This document shows positions 25,612-33,539 of a stretch of DNA of 64,000 nt, in pieces. Each line of letters begins with the position of its first letter. Within the stretch, counting starts at the first letter, position 1. The position numbers and the translations under genes were made by a program. The notes below the pieces were generated by a model. It worked only from the letters and a program-made list of their open reading frames with translations. It did not search any database and had not been told where the DNA came from. This DNA comes from Caballeronia sp. SEWSISQ10-4 2 (GTDB taxonomy: Bacteria > Pseudomonadota > Gammaproteobacteria > Burkholderiales > Burkholderiaceae): NCBI RefSeq assembly GCF_030464885.1, contig NZ_JALPRJ010000043.1:1-64000 (forward strand), written 5' to 3'.

Positions 25612-26580
25612 TCAGTACTTGCGCTGCGGCAGTACTTGCGCGGCAACGCTCATCGGGAACACCGTTTCCTCGGTCACGATGCGCTTGGGTAAGGGTTTGC
25701 CTGCCACCACCTCCTTCACTGCTGTCATGAGTTGCGGTCCGAGCAGCGGACTGCATTCCACGTCGACGTTGATCTTGCCCGCGACCATGGCTTCGAAGCC
25801 GCCTTTGGTAGCGTCGAACGAGACGACGCTCACGTCCTTGCCGGGTTTCACTCCGGCTTCTTCCATCGCCTGGATGGCCCCGAGCGCCATGTCGTCGTTA
25901 TGGGCGTAGACCACGTTGATCTGCTTGCCGTAGGTCTTGACGAAGGCTTCCATGACCTGCTTGCCGCCGGCGAGCGTGAAGTCGCCGCTTTGCGACGCGA
26001 TGACCTTGAACTTCGGATCGTTCTTGATCACTTCCAGCAATCCGGCGCGGCGGTCGTTGGCGGGCGCCGAGCCGACCGTGCCTTGCAACTCGGCGATGTT
26101 GATGGGACCTGGATCGTTCTTATAGTGATCTTCGAGCCATTTGCCGGCGCGCCGGCCTTCTTCGAGGAAGTCCGAGCCGATCATCGTGACGTATAGCGAC
26201 TTGTCTTTAACATCGATATTGCGGTCGGTGAGAATCACCGGAATCTTCGCGTTTTTCGCTTCGATGAGCACCGGTTCCCAGCCCGATTCCACGACGGGAG
26301 AGAAAGCGATCACATCGACTTTCTGAGCGATATACGAGCGGATCGCCTTGATCTGATTTTCCTGCTTTTGCTGGGCGTCGGAGAATTTCAGATTGATGCC
26401 CGCGTCTTTGGCTGCGCTTTTGACTGAAACAGTATTGGCGGTGCGCCATGCGCTTTCCGCGCCGACTTGTGAGAAACCGAGGGTGATTTTGCTGTCTTCG
26501 GCGTAGGCAGTTACGCTTGCGGCCAGCATCAGCGCAGAACCAAGCAGCGCACCGATGACTGCGCGTCGAGCATGTCTCAT
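25612..26580 (-). CDS. ytfQ: Galactofuranose-type ABC transporter substrate-binding protein
   Basis: A 322-residue periplasmic binding protein. The signal peptide ends near ASVTAYA and the mature start EDSKITLGFSQVGAESAWRT matches YtfQ. SVKSAAKDAGINLKFSDAQQ and VVYAHNDDMALGAIQAMEEA are type I periplasmic binding-protein blocks. E. coli YtfQ binds galactofuranose and related furanoses. It is first in the minus-strand array ytfQ-ytfR-ytfT-yjfF-dehydratase-dehydrogenase. The promoter should lie in 26581-26800, where a TACCA/TGGTA repeat is found. Confidence 0.88.
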   Translation of the reverse strand: MRHARRAVIGALLGSALMLAASVTAYAEDSKITLGFSQVGAESAWRTANTVSVKSAAKDAGINLKFSDAQQKQENQIKAIRSYIAQKVDVIAFSPVVESGWEPVLIEAKNAKIPVILTDRNIDVKDKSLYVTMIGSDFLEEGRRAGKWLEDHYKNDPGPINIAELQGTVGSAPANDRRAGLLEVIKNDPKFKVIASQSGDFTLAGGKQVMEAFVKTYGKQINVVYAHNDDMALGAIQAMEEAGVKPGKDVSVVSFDATKGGFEAMVAGKINVDVECSPLLGPQLMTAVKEVVAGKPLPKRIVTEETVFPMSVAAQVLPQRKY

Positions 26581-27083
26581 GTTTGTCTCCGATTTAGTTG
26601 TGTTTGTGTTCGGTACTGCCGCGATTGCTGATGCGCGCGGTCGACTGGTTCGAATGCGTACCGTATTGAAGCGTAGCGCCGGGGTTCATGGCGGTCCAAT
26701 CAGTTATTTCGCGGTTGTGATACCAGAATTGGTATGGGGAAGGGGAGGTTGGCTCGCGCCGATGGATGAATCAGAAATACTGTGTCCGATGCACGCAGGT
26801 TCCGAGAACAGCACCACGCGATTGATTTCGTTTCATTTTTCAATCGCAGGAAGGACAGGTCGCAGCGAGGTCACAAATCGCATCGCCAACCGACCCCGGA
26901 ACAATGACCCGAACCTAAACCCGCAGCGTAGCTGCTGGACATCCGCAAGCCGCCCCCCTGATGCTCCAGGACCGACCGATCTCAACGCCGATTGGGGGAA
27001 TCTCGAAGGCGCGTCTTGAGGTCGCACTCGTGCAAGAGCGCCGGGATCTACCTGGTTACGGTGGCTCTTCTGAACGCGTCGCG
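26581..27083. other. Control region upstream of ytfQ
   Basis: About 500 bases without a recognisable gene, between ytfQ and the alpha/beta hydrolase stop at 27084. It includes the inverted repeat at 26721-26734. No regulator gene is present here. Confidence 0.45.
26721..26734. promoter_or_regulatory. Operator-like inverted repeat upstream of ytfQ
   Basis: TACCA-GAAT-TGGTA, a 5-4-5 perfect inverted repeat about 140 bases before the ytfQ start. The form suits a small dimeric regulator such as GntR/FCD family proteins. The regulator is not in this window. Confidence 0.45.
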
Positions 27084-28013
27084 CTAGGCCCAGTGGCGGC
27101 CCAGGAAGGCGGCCACCGCGTTGAGCGCGCGGCGCGCGGTCGGCAGGTCTCTCGTCGCGCCTTGGAAAACGTGGTGCAGCCCTTCGAAGACATCGAGCTG
27201 CACCTCGCCGCCCTTGTTCGCGGCCGCCTGCGCATAGCGCCGCGCGTCGTCGAGCAGGATCTCGTCGCCGCCCACCTGGATGAGCAAGGGCGGTAGGACC
27301 TCGGGCACGGCGTAGAGCGGCGACGCCCGGCCGTCCTTCGGATCGGCGCCGGCGAGATAGGCCGCGGCAGGCCCGGCAAGCATTTCCGGCTGGGAGAAGA
27401 TTGGGTCGTGGATGTCGGGACTGCTGACCGAGGCGCCGGTCATCGCCAGATCAAGCCAGGGCGAAAAGGCCGCGATGGCCGCTATGGCGGGCGAGGTCGT
27501 CGCCGTATCGCCCAGCACGCTGAGAGCCAGACCGCCGCCCGCGGAGTCGCCGACCAGCGCGATCTGCGAGATGCCCTGGCTGCCCAACCAGCGGCGAAGG
27601 GCGATAGCGGCCTCGGGCGCGGCCGGGAACACATGCTCCGGCGCCAGCGGATAGTCCGCCACGAACGCCGCCACCCCGGCGCGGACCGCCACCTGGCTGG
27701 CCAGGCCGCGATAGGCCTCGGCCGAGCCCAGCATGTAGGCGCCGCCGTGCAGGAAGAGGATTGCCCGATCGGCCGGGGCGCCGGCCGGCCGCACCCACCA
27801 GCCGCTGACGCCGTCGCGGTCGATGGCTTCCAGAGTGACGCCATCGGCGATCGGCGTCTTAGTGATCAGCGTGTCATAGGTCTCGCGCTGATTGCCGGTG
27901 GGGTTCGAGAACAGTTGGTGGATCTCGGCGAGCACAGTTTGCTCGATTTGGCGCTCGTCGTCGGACAGAACGTGCCGGGTCTCAATAAAGGTCGTCTTGG
28001 TGGCGGTGGTCAT
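27084..28013 (-). CDS. Alpha/beta hydrolase, HSL/Aes-type esterase
   Basis: A 309-residue cytoplasmic hydrolase. The oxyanion motif is FLHGGAYMLGSAEAYRG, the nucleophile elbow GDSAGGGLALS, the acid is in LLIQVGGDEILLDDA and the histidine in GLHHVFQ. These are the marks of the hormone-sensitive-lipase family. Substrates are usually short-chain esters. ATG 28013 was chosen; the frame runs on to 28322 but that part overlaps the divergent LysR gene and has no family match. It is likely controlled by that LysR regulator. Codon use in this pair looks richer in GC than in the neighbours. Confidence 0.85.
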   Translation of the reverse strand: MTTATKTTFIETRHVLSDDERQIEQTVLAEIHQLFSNPTGNQRETYDTLITKTPIADGVTLEAIDRDGVSGWWVRPAGAPADRAILFLHGGAYMLGSAEAYRGLASQVAVRAGVAAFVADYPLAPEHVFPAAPEAAIALRRWLGSQGISQIALVGDSAGGGLALSVLGDTATTSPAIAAIAAFSPWLDLAMTGASVSSPDIHDPIFSQPEMLAGPAAAYLAGADPKDGRASPLYAVPEVLPPLLIQVGGDEILLDDARRYAQAAANKGGEVQLDVFEGLHHVFQGATRDLPTARRALNAVAAFLGRHWA

Positions 28014-28097
28014 GGAACTTTCCTCTCGTTTTGGGGCTGGAAAGCTCCAGCCTCGTCGGACGACAGAATTATCCATTTCCATCTGGCGCGGAAGTCC

Positions 28098-28116
28098 GGA
28101 TTGCGGAATACAATCC
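28098..28116. promoter_or_regulatory. LysR-box candidate between hydrolase and LysR gene
   Basis: GGATTG-N7-CAATCC, perfect 6-7-6 repeat, 30 bases before the LysR start. A TTCC-AAATA-GGAA repeat follows at 28118-28130. Both suit dimer sites of the divergent LysR regulator. Confidence 0.55.
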
Positions 28117-28146
28117 ATTCCAAATAGGAAGTATTGGGAACCTTCA

Positions 28147-29049
28147 ATGGACCGCCTCGACGCGATGCACCTCTTCGTCCGTGTGGTCGAACGCGGCAGC
28201 TTCTCGGCGGTTGCCCGGGAAGCCGGGGTCGGCCAGTCGGCGGTCAGCAAACAGATCGCCGCCCTCGAAGCCCACCTGGGTGCGCAGCTGCTGCGCCGCA
28301 CCTCGCGGAGCATGACCCTCACTGACGCCGGCCAAGTTTTCTACGAATCAGCCTTGCGCCTGGTCGACGAATTCGACGCGGCGGAGTCCTTGGTTGGCCG
28401 CGGCCAGTCCGCGCCGTCCGGCCTGATCCGGGTGACCGTTGCACCGGTGTTCGGGCGGCTCTACATAGTGCCGCGCCTCCCCGAGTTTTTCGCTCGCTAT
28501 CCGGACATCTCCATCGAGCTCACCGGCTCCGGGCGCAACATCAACCTGATTGAGGAAGGCGTCGACCTGGCGATTCGCAATGGTGAGCTCGCTGACTCGA
28601 GCATGATCGTGCGCCGCATCGGCATGGCGCCTTTCGCGACCGTCGCCACGCCGGCGTACCTCGCAGTCCGCGGCGAGCCGCGGACCCCCACCGACCTCGA
28701 CGCCCACGCCTGCCTGATTTTCGCCCCGCTCCACGAGCCGCTGCCGTGGGAGTTCCGGGACGGATCGAGGTCAATTCTGCATCACCCAAGGGCGAACTTC
28801 CGTACCGCCGACGCCGAACAGATCCGCGCCGCGGTGCTCGCCGACCTCGGCCTGGCCCACGGCCCGGTCTGGGCGTTCGCGCCTGAGATCGCCTCGGGCG
28901 CGGTCCGCGTCGTGCTGGCTGACTGCGCCCCCGGCCCGCTGGCCATCAGCGCCGTTCACCCCGCCGGCCGCCGCCTGCCCACCAAGGTCCGGGTGTTCAT
29001 CGACTTCCTGGTGGAGATTCTGGCGGGCAATCCGGCGCTGACGGGGTAA
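28147..29049 (+). CDS. LysR-family transcriptional regulator
   Basis: A 300-residue LysR protein. The winged HTH is at residues 1-60 (MDRLDAMHLFVRVVERGSFS and VGQSAVSKQIAALEAHLGAQ). The effector domain follows, with IRVTVAPVFGRLYIVPRLPE and the second-half block FRTADAEQIRAAVLADLGLA. It is of the DsdC/YhjC-like group common in Burkholderia. ATG 28147 was chosen over a long in-frame extension that overlaps the divergent hydrolase. It probably controls that hydrolase through the repeats at 28098-28130. Confidence 0.9.
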   Translation: MDRLDAMHLFVRVVERGSFSAVAREAGVGQSAVSKQIAALEAHLGAQLLRRTSRSMTLTDAGQVFYESALRLVDEFDAAESLVGRGQSAPSGLIRVTVAPVFGRLYIVPRLPEFFARYPDISIELTGSGRNINLIEEGVDLAIRNGELADSSMIVRRIGMAPFATVATPAYLAVRGEPRTPTDLDAHACLIFAPLHEPLPWEFRDGSRSILHHPRANFRTADAEQIRAAVLADLGLAHGPVWAFAPEIASGAVRVVLADCAPGPLAISAVHPAGRRLPTKVRVFIDFLVEILAGNPALTG

Positions 29050-29226
29050 CCGGGCTGAGTCGACATTGAACGGCGTCGCGAAATGCATTAATAGACAGGT
29101 CTGCTGCTACGAGAATGATCAACAGACGGCTCTGGTCGACCTGGGGCGGTCTTGCGTGAACTCGCTATAGGGGCGACCGTTTGGGGACCCGAGCAGCCAC
29201 TCGTGGGGAGTGCCTGAGTTTTTGTG

Positions 29227-29254
29227 TGAAAGGCGCCGTATACCGCGCCTTTCA
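29227..29254. terminator. Hairpin after the F420-reductase-like pseudogene
   Basis: TGAAAGGCGC pairs perfectly with GCGCCTTTCA over an eight-base loop, five bases beyond the stop at 29259. It can serve both strands. Confidence 0.6.
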
Positions 29255-29258
29255 TTGG

Positions 29259-29861
29259 CTATCCCAATTTGACGAGATTAAGCACCGGCAGCGGGCCGCC
29301 CGGTATTTGAACTAGCCGCCCCCCGCCTTCGAGCGAACCCAGGTCGATGCCGAAGAAGCCGAGCCGCTCGATCAGTCCGCTCACTGCCGCTTTTGCATGC
29401 ACGTCATCTCCCGCGAAAAACAACACGCGGTGTCCACCCTTGGCCTGCGGATCGTCGGAGATGAGGCGCGCCGGCAGATGATTGAACGCCTTCACGACGC
29501 GTGCGCCCGGCACGAGCTCCGCGAATGCTTCGCTCGACGTGCGGCCATGCAATTCGGCTGGTTCGAACCGCGGCGCCTCGATCGGGTTGTTCGCATCAAT
29601 CACGATGCGTCCGCCGAAGTCCGGCAGCCCGGCTAGGGCGGCCGGCAGCTTCGACCAGTTCACTGCGACGAGGACGATGTCCTGCGCGGCCGCTTGTTCG
29701 CGCGTTCCCGGCGTGATCGAGGGGCCTCACTCGCGCGCAAGGCCCGCGAGTGAGGCCGGGCCCCGGCTGTTCGCAATGATGGCCTCGAGGCCTTTGCTCG
29801 CCAGCGCTTTCGCGAACGCAGACCCGATGGCGCCTGCTCCGATGATACCGATGGTGCTCAT
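29259..29861 (-). pseudogene. NADPH-dependent F420-reductase-like oxidoreductase, interrupted by an in-frame TGA
   Basis: Reading from ATG 29861 the Rossmann start is IGIIGAGAIGSAFAKALASK, followed by NSRGPASLAGLARE and then TGA at 29727-29729. The same frame continues without a shift as GPSITPGTREQAAAQDIVLV, RIVIDANNPIEAPRF, VKAFNHLPARL and LPVLNLVKLG. Together the two parts make a 200-residue protein, the normal length for NADP-oxidoreductase/F420-dependent-like proteins of this family. Only one codon, usually Leu in ELGPS, is replaced by a stop. The gene is therefore a young pseudogene, a read-through gene or a sequence error. It is divergent from the LysR gene at 30043. Confidence 0.82.
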
Positions 29862-29999
29862 AACGATGCTCCTGGTGAAGGGTGATGAATCAAGTGGTAA
29901 AGCCGCCGTCCGTGCCGGCAAGGGCAAGAACATGTGGCGTTCACTCCCCAAGGCTGAATGAGTGAATGTTGCCGCCTTAATTGCTCGATGATTAGCCGG

Positions 30000-30014
30000 T
30001 AATTATTTTAATTA
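30000..30014. promoter_or_regulatory. AT-rich repeat in the divergent promoter
   Basis: TAATTA-TTT-TAATTA in the AT-rich gap between the F420-reductase-like pseudogene and its LysR neighbour. It is a candidate promoter or operator element. Confidence 0.35.
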
Positions 30015-30042
30015 TTTTCAATCAATACTTTAAGATTCCCGA

Positions 30043-30972
30043 ATGGAAACCCTCGTCAACCTCGAGTCGTTCGTACGCAGCGCCGAAACGGGCAGCTTCT
30101 CCGCGGCCGCGCGGCGCCTTGCGCTGACGCCCGCTGCGGTCAGTCGGAACGTTGCGCTTCTAGAACGCAATCTTGGCGCGCGACTGTTCCAACGCTCGAC
30201 ACGCAAGCTCACGCTGACTGAGGCGGGCGAGCGCTTTCTCGTGGAAATTGGCGGCAATCTAGACGCGCTGCAAGCTGCGATCGCATCCGTCTCGACCGAT
30301 CGCAGCGACCCGGCTGGCGTGCTGAAAGTCAGCATGGCGCCGACGTTTGGCATTACGTACGTATTGCCGCTGCTGCCGGCGTTCCTCGCCCGGTATCCGA
30401 TGATTCGTCCGGATTGGCACTTCGAGAACCGACAGGTCGACTTGATTGCAGAGGGATACGATGCAGCGCTGGGTGGTGGGTTCGATCTCGCACCGGGCGT
30501 CGTGTCGCGCACATTGGCGCCAGCGCATCTCGTGGCGGTGGCGTCTCCGGCTTACATGGCCGGCCGCGTGCCACCGACCGATCCTGGCGATCTTGCGGAC
30601 CTCGATGGCATCGTGATGCGCTCGAGCCGAACCGGCCGCGTGCTCCACAGGACGATGCGCGACACGGTGGGTGGCGAGATGCTTGCGCGACTCGGCGAGA
30701 CCATCACGGTCGACGACCCGGCGGCGATGCGCGAGGCTGCGATTCTCGGACTGGGTGTTGCGCTGCTGGCCGTGTCGGATGTGCTGTCGTCGATCGAACG
30801 TGGCGAACTCGTGCGATTGCTGCCGCGCTGGTACGCGGACGCCGGAGCCATTTCGATCTACTATGCAACGCGAGCGCTGCTGCCGGCGAAAACACGGGTG
30901 TTTGTCGATTTCGTCGTCGAGGCTTTCGAGCGGGAGCGGTTAGCTGAAAGGTTTGCGGGAAGCGTCGAGTGA
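30043..30972 (+). CDS. LysR-family transcriptional regulator
   Basis: A 309-residue LysR regulator. The HTH is in the first 60 residues (METLVNLESFVRSAETGSFS, RRLALTPAAVSRNVALLERN). The effector domain includes LKVSMAPTFGITYVLPLLPA and ITVDDPAAMREAAILGLGVA. It is divergent from the interrupted F420-reductase-like gene, its probable target. The 3' end abuts a DUF1445 remnant on the other strand. The start at ATG 30043 coincides with the domain start. Confidence 0.9.
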   Translation: METLVNLESFVRSAETGSFSAAARRLALTPAAVSRNVALLERNLGARLFQRSTRKLTLTEAGERFLVEIGGNLDALQAAIASVSTDRSDPAGVLKVSMAPTFGITYVLPLLPAFLARYPMIRPDWHFENRQVDLIAEGYDAALGGGFDLAPGVVSRTLAPAHLVAVASPAYMAGRVPPTDPGDLADLDGIVMRSSRTGRVLHRTMRDTVGGEMLARLGETITVDDPAAMREAAILGLGVALLAVSDVLSSIERGELVRLLPRWYADAGAISIYYATRALLPAKTRVFVDFVVEAFERERLAERFAGSVE

Positions 30973-31250
30973 GTCGCGCCGGGCAGGCAAACTGGCATGT
31001 AACCCGGGGCGTGAGTGATGCATATGGGCAGCCGTGCTTCCATCGCCGCTTCGGCCGGCGTGTACGGCCGCATCGATACAACCATCGGCCCGCGAAAAGC
31101 GCCAGCGGATTGCGTCTGAATAGAGGTGCGGTACATTGGAACGACTTTACCTTCGTCCGCGTGGCGCACCCGCAAACCTGCAGATTCCAGCGCGTGCCCG
31201 AACGACATCGAACAGCCAAGCACGAAACCATCTCCGCCTGTGACACAATC
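30969..31250 (-). pseudogene. Internal fragment of a DUF1445/putative hydro-lyase gene
   Basis: On the minus strand this reads GFVLGCSMSFGHALESAGLR, VRHADEGKVVPMYRTSIQTQ, AGAFRGPMVVSMRPYTPAEA and a fading PICITHAPGYMPV. The blocks F-x-LGCS-x-SF-x-x-AL, V-x-MYRT and GPMVVSMRP are diagnostic of the DUF1445 (D-glutamate cyclase/putative hydro-lyase) family. About 95 of roughly 260-270 residues survive; both ends are missing. It fills the otherwise empty gap between the LysR gene and the small membrane protein. Confidence 0.75.
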
Positions 31251-31326
31251 ATTTGGTGTCGGCTGATTCATGGCATTTCCACGATCAGCATCACCCGCGA
31301 CAACGACCAATTCCAGTTGATGCACC

Positions 31327-31617
31327 ATGCCAGAAAATAGAGAGAAACCTGCAGCCGATACTTCGTCGAACACGGAGCAGTCAAGTGACGAGCCGAGCAA
31401 GCCGAAGCGCTGGCGACCGTCCCGTGCTCTTCGCAGCATCCTGATGGTGTTCGTCGGCTTCGTCGCTTTCGTTATCGTCTCGGGCATTGTGCTGTACAAG
31501 ACGATCATGTATGGCGACATGATCGAAAACTTCGGCATTGTGATGATGCTGACTGTTCCGGTGATCGCGGCCGTCGCGTTCCGCGTTGGCCTGGATTCCT
31601 GGCTGGATGCGGAATAA
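31327..31617 (+). CDS. Small two-span membrane protein
   Basis: A 96-residue protein. The first 35 residues are hydrophilic (Glu, Ser, Pro, Lys), then two hydrophobic spans follow: about residues 38-58 (ILMVFVGFVAFVIVSGIVL) and 69-86 (FGIVMMLTVPVIAAVAFRV). It ends in an acidic LDSWLDAE. I do not recognise a family. Both ends are likely cytoplasmic. It stands alone, with a hairpin after its stop. Confidence 0.6.
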   Translation: MPENREKPAADTSSNTEQSSDEPSKPKRWRPSRALRSILMVFVGFVAFVIVSGIVLYKTIMYGDMIENFGIVMMLTVPVIAAVAFRVGLDSWLDAE

Positions 31618-31626
31618 ATCGGGTCG

Positions 31627-31655
31627 GGAAGGCACGGCGCACCGGCCGTGCTTCC
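31627..31655. terminator. Hairpin between convergent genes
   Basis: GGAAG-CACGG pairs with CCGTG-CTTCC, with a single bulged G, between the small membrane gene and the chemoreceptor stop at 31738. No long T-run. Confidence 0.4.
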
Positions 31656-31737
31656 AGGTTGACCGTTTCAGTCTCCCCGGCACCGGCGATGAAATGCAAA
31701 AATCACTGAGCGCGTTCTTGTTCGCAAGGATGAGGTG

Positions 31738-33366
31738 CTAGAGGTGTGCCATGGCGGGCGTCACGCGCGCCATCCCAAAGTCACGCCCGCGAGCGTCCGG
31801 AGCGCCCGACGTGCCCGTGCGGAACACGGCCACCGCCGCGGTGAGGCGGCGTGCCTGATCTTCCAGCGAGCCTGCCGCAGCGGCCGCCTGCTCGACGAGC
31901 GCGGCGTTCTGCTGGGTCACTTCATCCATCTGCACGACCGCGATATTGACCTGATCGATGCCCGAGCTCTGTTCGATCGCCGCCGCCGCGATGTCCCCCA
32001 TGATCGCGCTGACACTTGCGATCGCCTTGACGATCTCCGTCATCGTCGACCCTGAGCGCTCGACCAGTTGCGCACCCGATTGCACGCGCGCCGTCGATTG
32101 TTCGATCATGCCTTTGATCTCCTTGGCGGCTGTCGCGCTGCGCTGCGCGAGCGAACGCACCTCGCTCGCGACCACGGCAAAGCCGCGGCCTTGCTCGCCT
32201 GCCCGCGCCGCTTCGACTGCGGCATTGAGCGCGAGGATATTGGTCTGGAACGCGATCCCTTCGATTACGCCGACAATATCCGCCATCCGGTGCGAGTCGT
32301 CGACGATCTGATGTATCGTGCCGACGACCTGCTGAGTCAGCTCGCCGCCCTCCGCGGCGAGGCTCGACGCGCCTTGCGCGAGCGAACTGGCCTGCTTGGC
32401 GTTATCGGCGGTCTGCTTGACCGTTGAATTCAGTTCCTCGATGCTCGCTGCGGTCTCTTCCAGCGAGGCCGCCTGCTCCTCGGTGCGTTGGGACAGATCG
32501 GTGTTGCCCGACGCAATTTCGCGCACACCGGTATCGATCGATTCGGTCCCCTGGCGCACCGTGTTCACCGTCGCGATCAACGAGTCCTGCATCTTGCGCA
32601 ACGCACTCGCGAGCTTGCCCATTTCGTTGTCGCTGCTCACGACGATGCGGCTCGTCAGGTCGCCGCTCGCAATGCGCTGGAATTGCGCGATGGTGGCATC
32701 GACCGGGTGAACGATCGCGCGCACCAGCACGATCCGTCCCAGCCATGAGAACAGCAGCGCCAGCACCATGCCCACCGCGACGGCGACACTGACGGCAGAA
32801 AAGCGATCGTGCGCGTCCTGATAGCGCTGCGCGCCGTGATCTATCTGCAGTTGCTCGAGCGTGAGCATCGACTTTTCGTAAGCGTTGTAGAGCGAAGGGA
32901 GCTTGTGAGCCTGCAACTGCTGAAACCCTGCCTTGTCTCCGGCCTTCAGCGCGGCCATCGCCGGTTCGATCCCGTCATGCAGGAACGTGGCGCGCTTGTC
33001 CTGCATGTCCTTGATCAGACGCTGCTCGTCGTCATCCGTCCCCGCGCTGCTCATATAGTGCGCAAGGCGGTCGTTCGATACCTTCAGATATTGATCGAAG
33101 CGTTTGAGCACCGCCGCTGCGCCGTCCTGATCGTTCAGATCGACGAGCGACGCATAGGTCGCGAGTGCAAGGCGCAGACGCAACAACTGTCCGGCGCTGC
33201 CCTCGAGATCGGCGACCGCGGGCGTGTCGACCGTGTACATCTGTTGCAGGGAAGCATTGCTCGCGCGCAACGACAGCAATCCAGCTGCTGCGCCAAGCAG
33301 CAGCACGATGCCGAAGAAGGCAATCATCACGCTCAAACAGGTGCGAATGGACAGGTTTTTCAGCAT
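31738..33366 (-). CDS. Methyl-accepting chemotaxis protein
   Basis: A 542-residue transducer. The first membrane span (residues about 10-32) is followed by a periplasmic four-helix-bundle ligand domain, a second span near LLFSWLGRIVLVRAIVHP, HAMP and a signalling domain. The hairpin tip EGIAFQTNILALNAAVEAAR is intact and the usual TQQNAALVEQ comes near the end. There is no CheR/CheB docking pentapeptide. ATG 33366 was chosen; the frame extends to 33492 with random-looking sequence. The ligand is unknown. A second receptor of similar design lies at 47481. Confidence 0.92.
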   Translation of the reverse strand: MLKNLSIRTCLSVMIAFFGIVLLLGAAAGLLSLRASNASLQQMYTVDTPAVADLEGSAGQLLRLRLALATYASLVDLNDQDGAAAVLKRFDQYLKVSNDRLAHYMSSAGTDDDEQRLIKDMQDKRATFLHDGIEPAMAALKAGDKAGFQQLQAHKLPSLYNAYEKSMLTLEQLQIDHGAQRYQDAHDRFSAVSVAVAVGMVLALLFSWLGRIVLVRAIVHPVDATIAQFQRIASGDLTSRIVVSSDNEMGKLASALRKMQDSLIATVNTVRQGTESIDTGVREIASGNTDLSQRTEEQAASLEETAASIEELNSTVKQTADNAKQASSLAQGASSLAAEGGELTQQVVGTIHQIVDDSHRMADIVGVIEGIAFQTNILALNAAVEAARAGEQGRGFAVVASEVRSLAQRSATAAKEIKGMIEQSTARVQSGAQLVERSGSTMTEIVKAIASVSAIMGDIAAAAIEQSSGIDQVNIAVVQMDEVTQQNAALVEQAAAAAGSLEDQARRLTAAVAVFRTGTSGAPDARGRDFGMARVTPAMAHL

Positions 33367-33539
33367 TTTCTTTTCCCTCTCTCTTATTTTCTCTGTTACA
33401 CCGCGCTGATCGGCAAGCGAATGGCGCGCCGCGTGCGGATATGTTGTCTGCGTTCCCGCCGCGTGAGCCTCGATGTGCCAGGCAAATACCATTCGGCAGG
33501 ATGCTTAACTGCTTACAAGAACCTTCACGGCTTGTCGCC

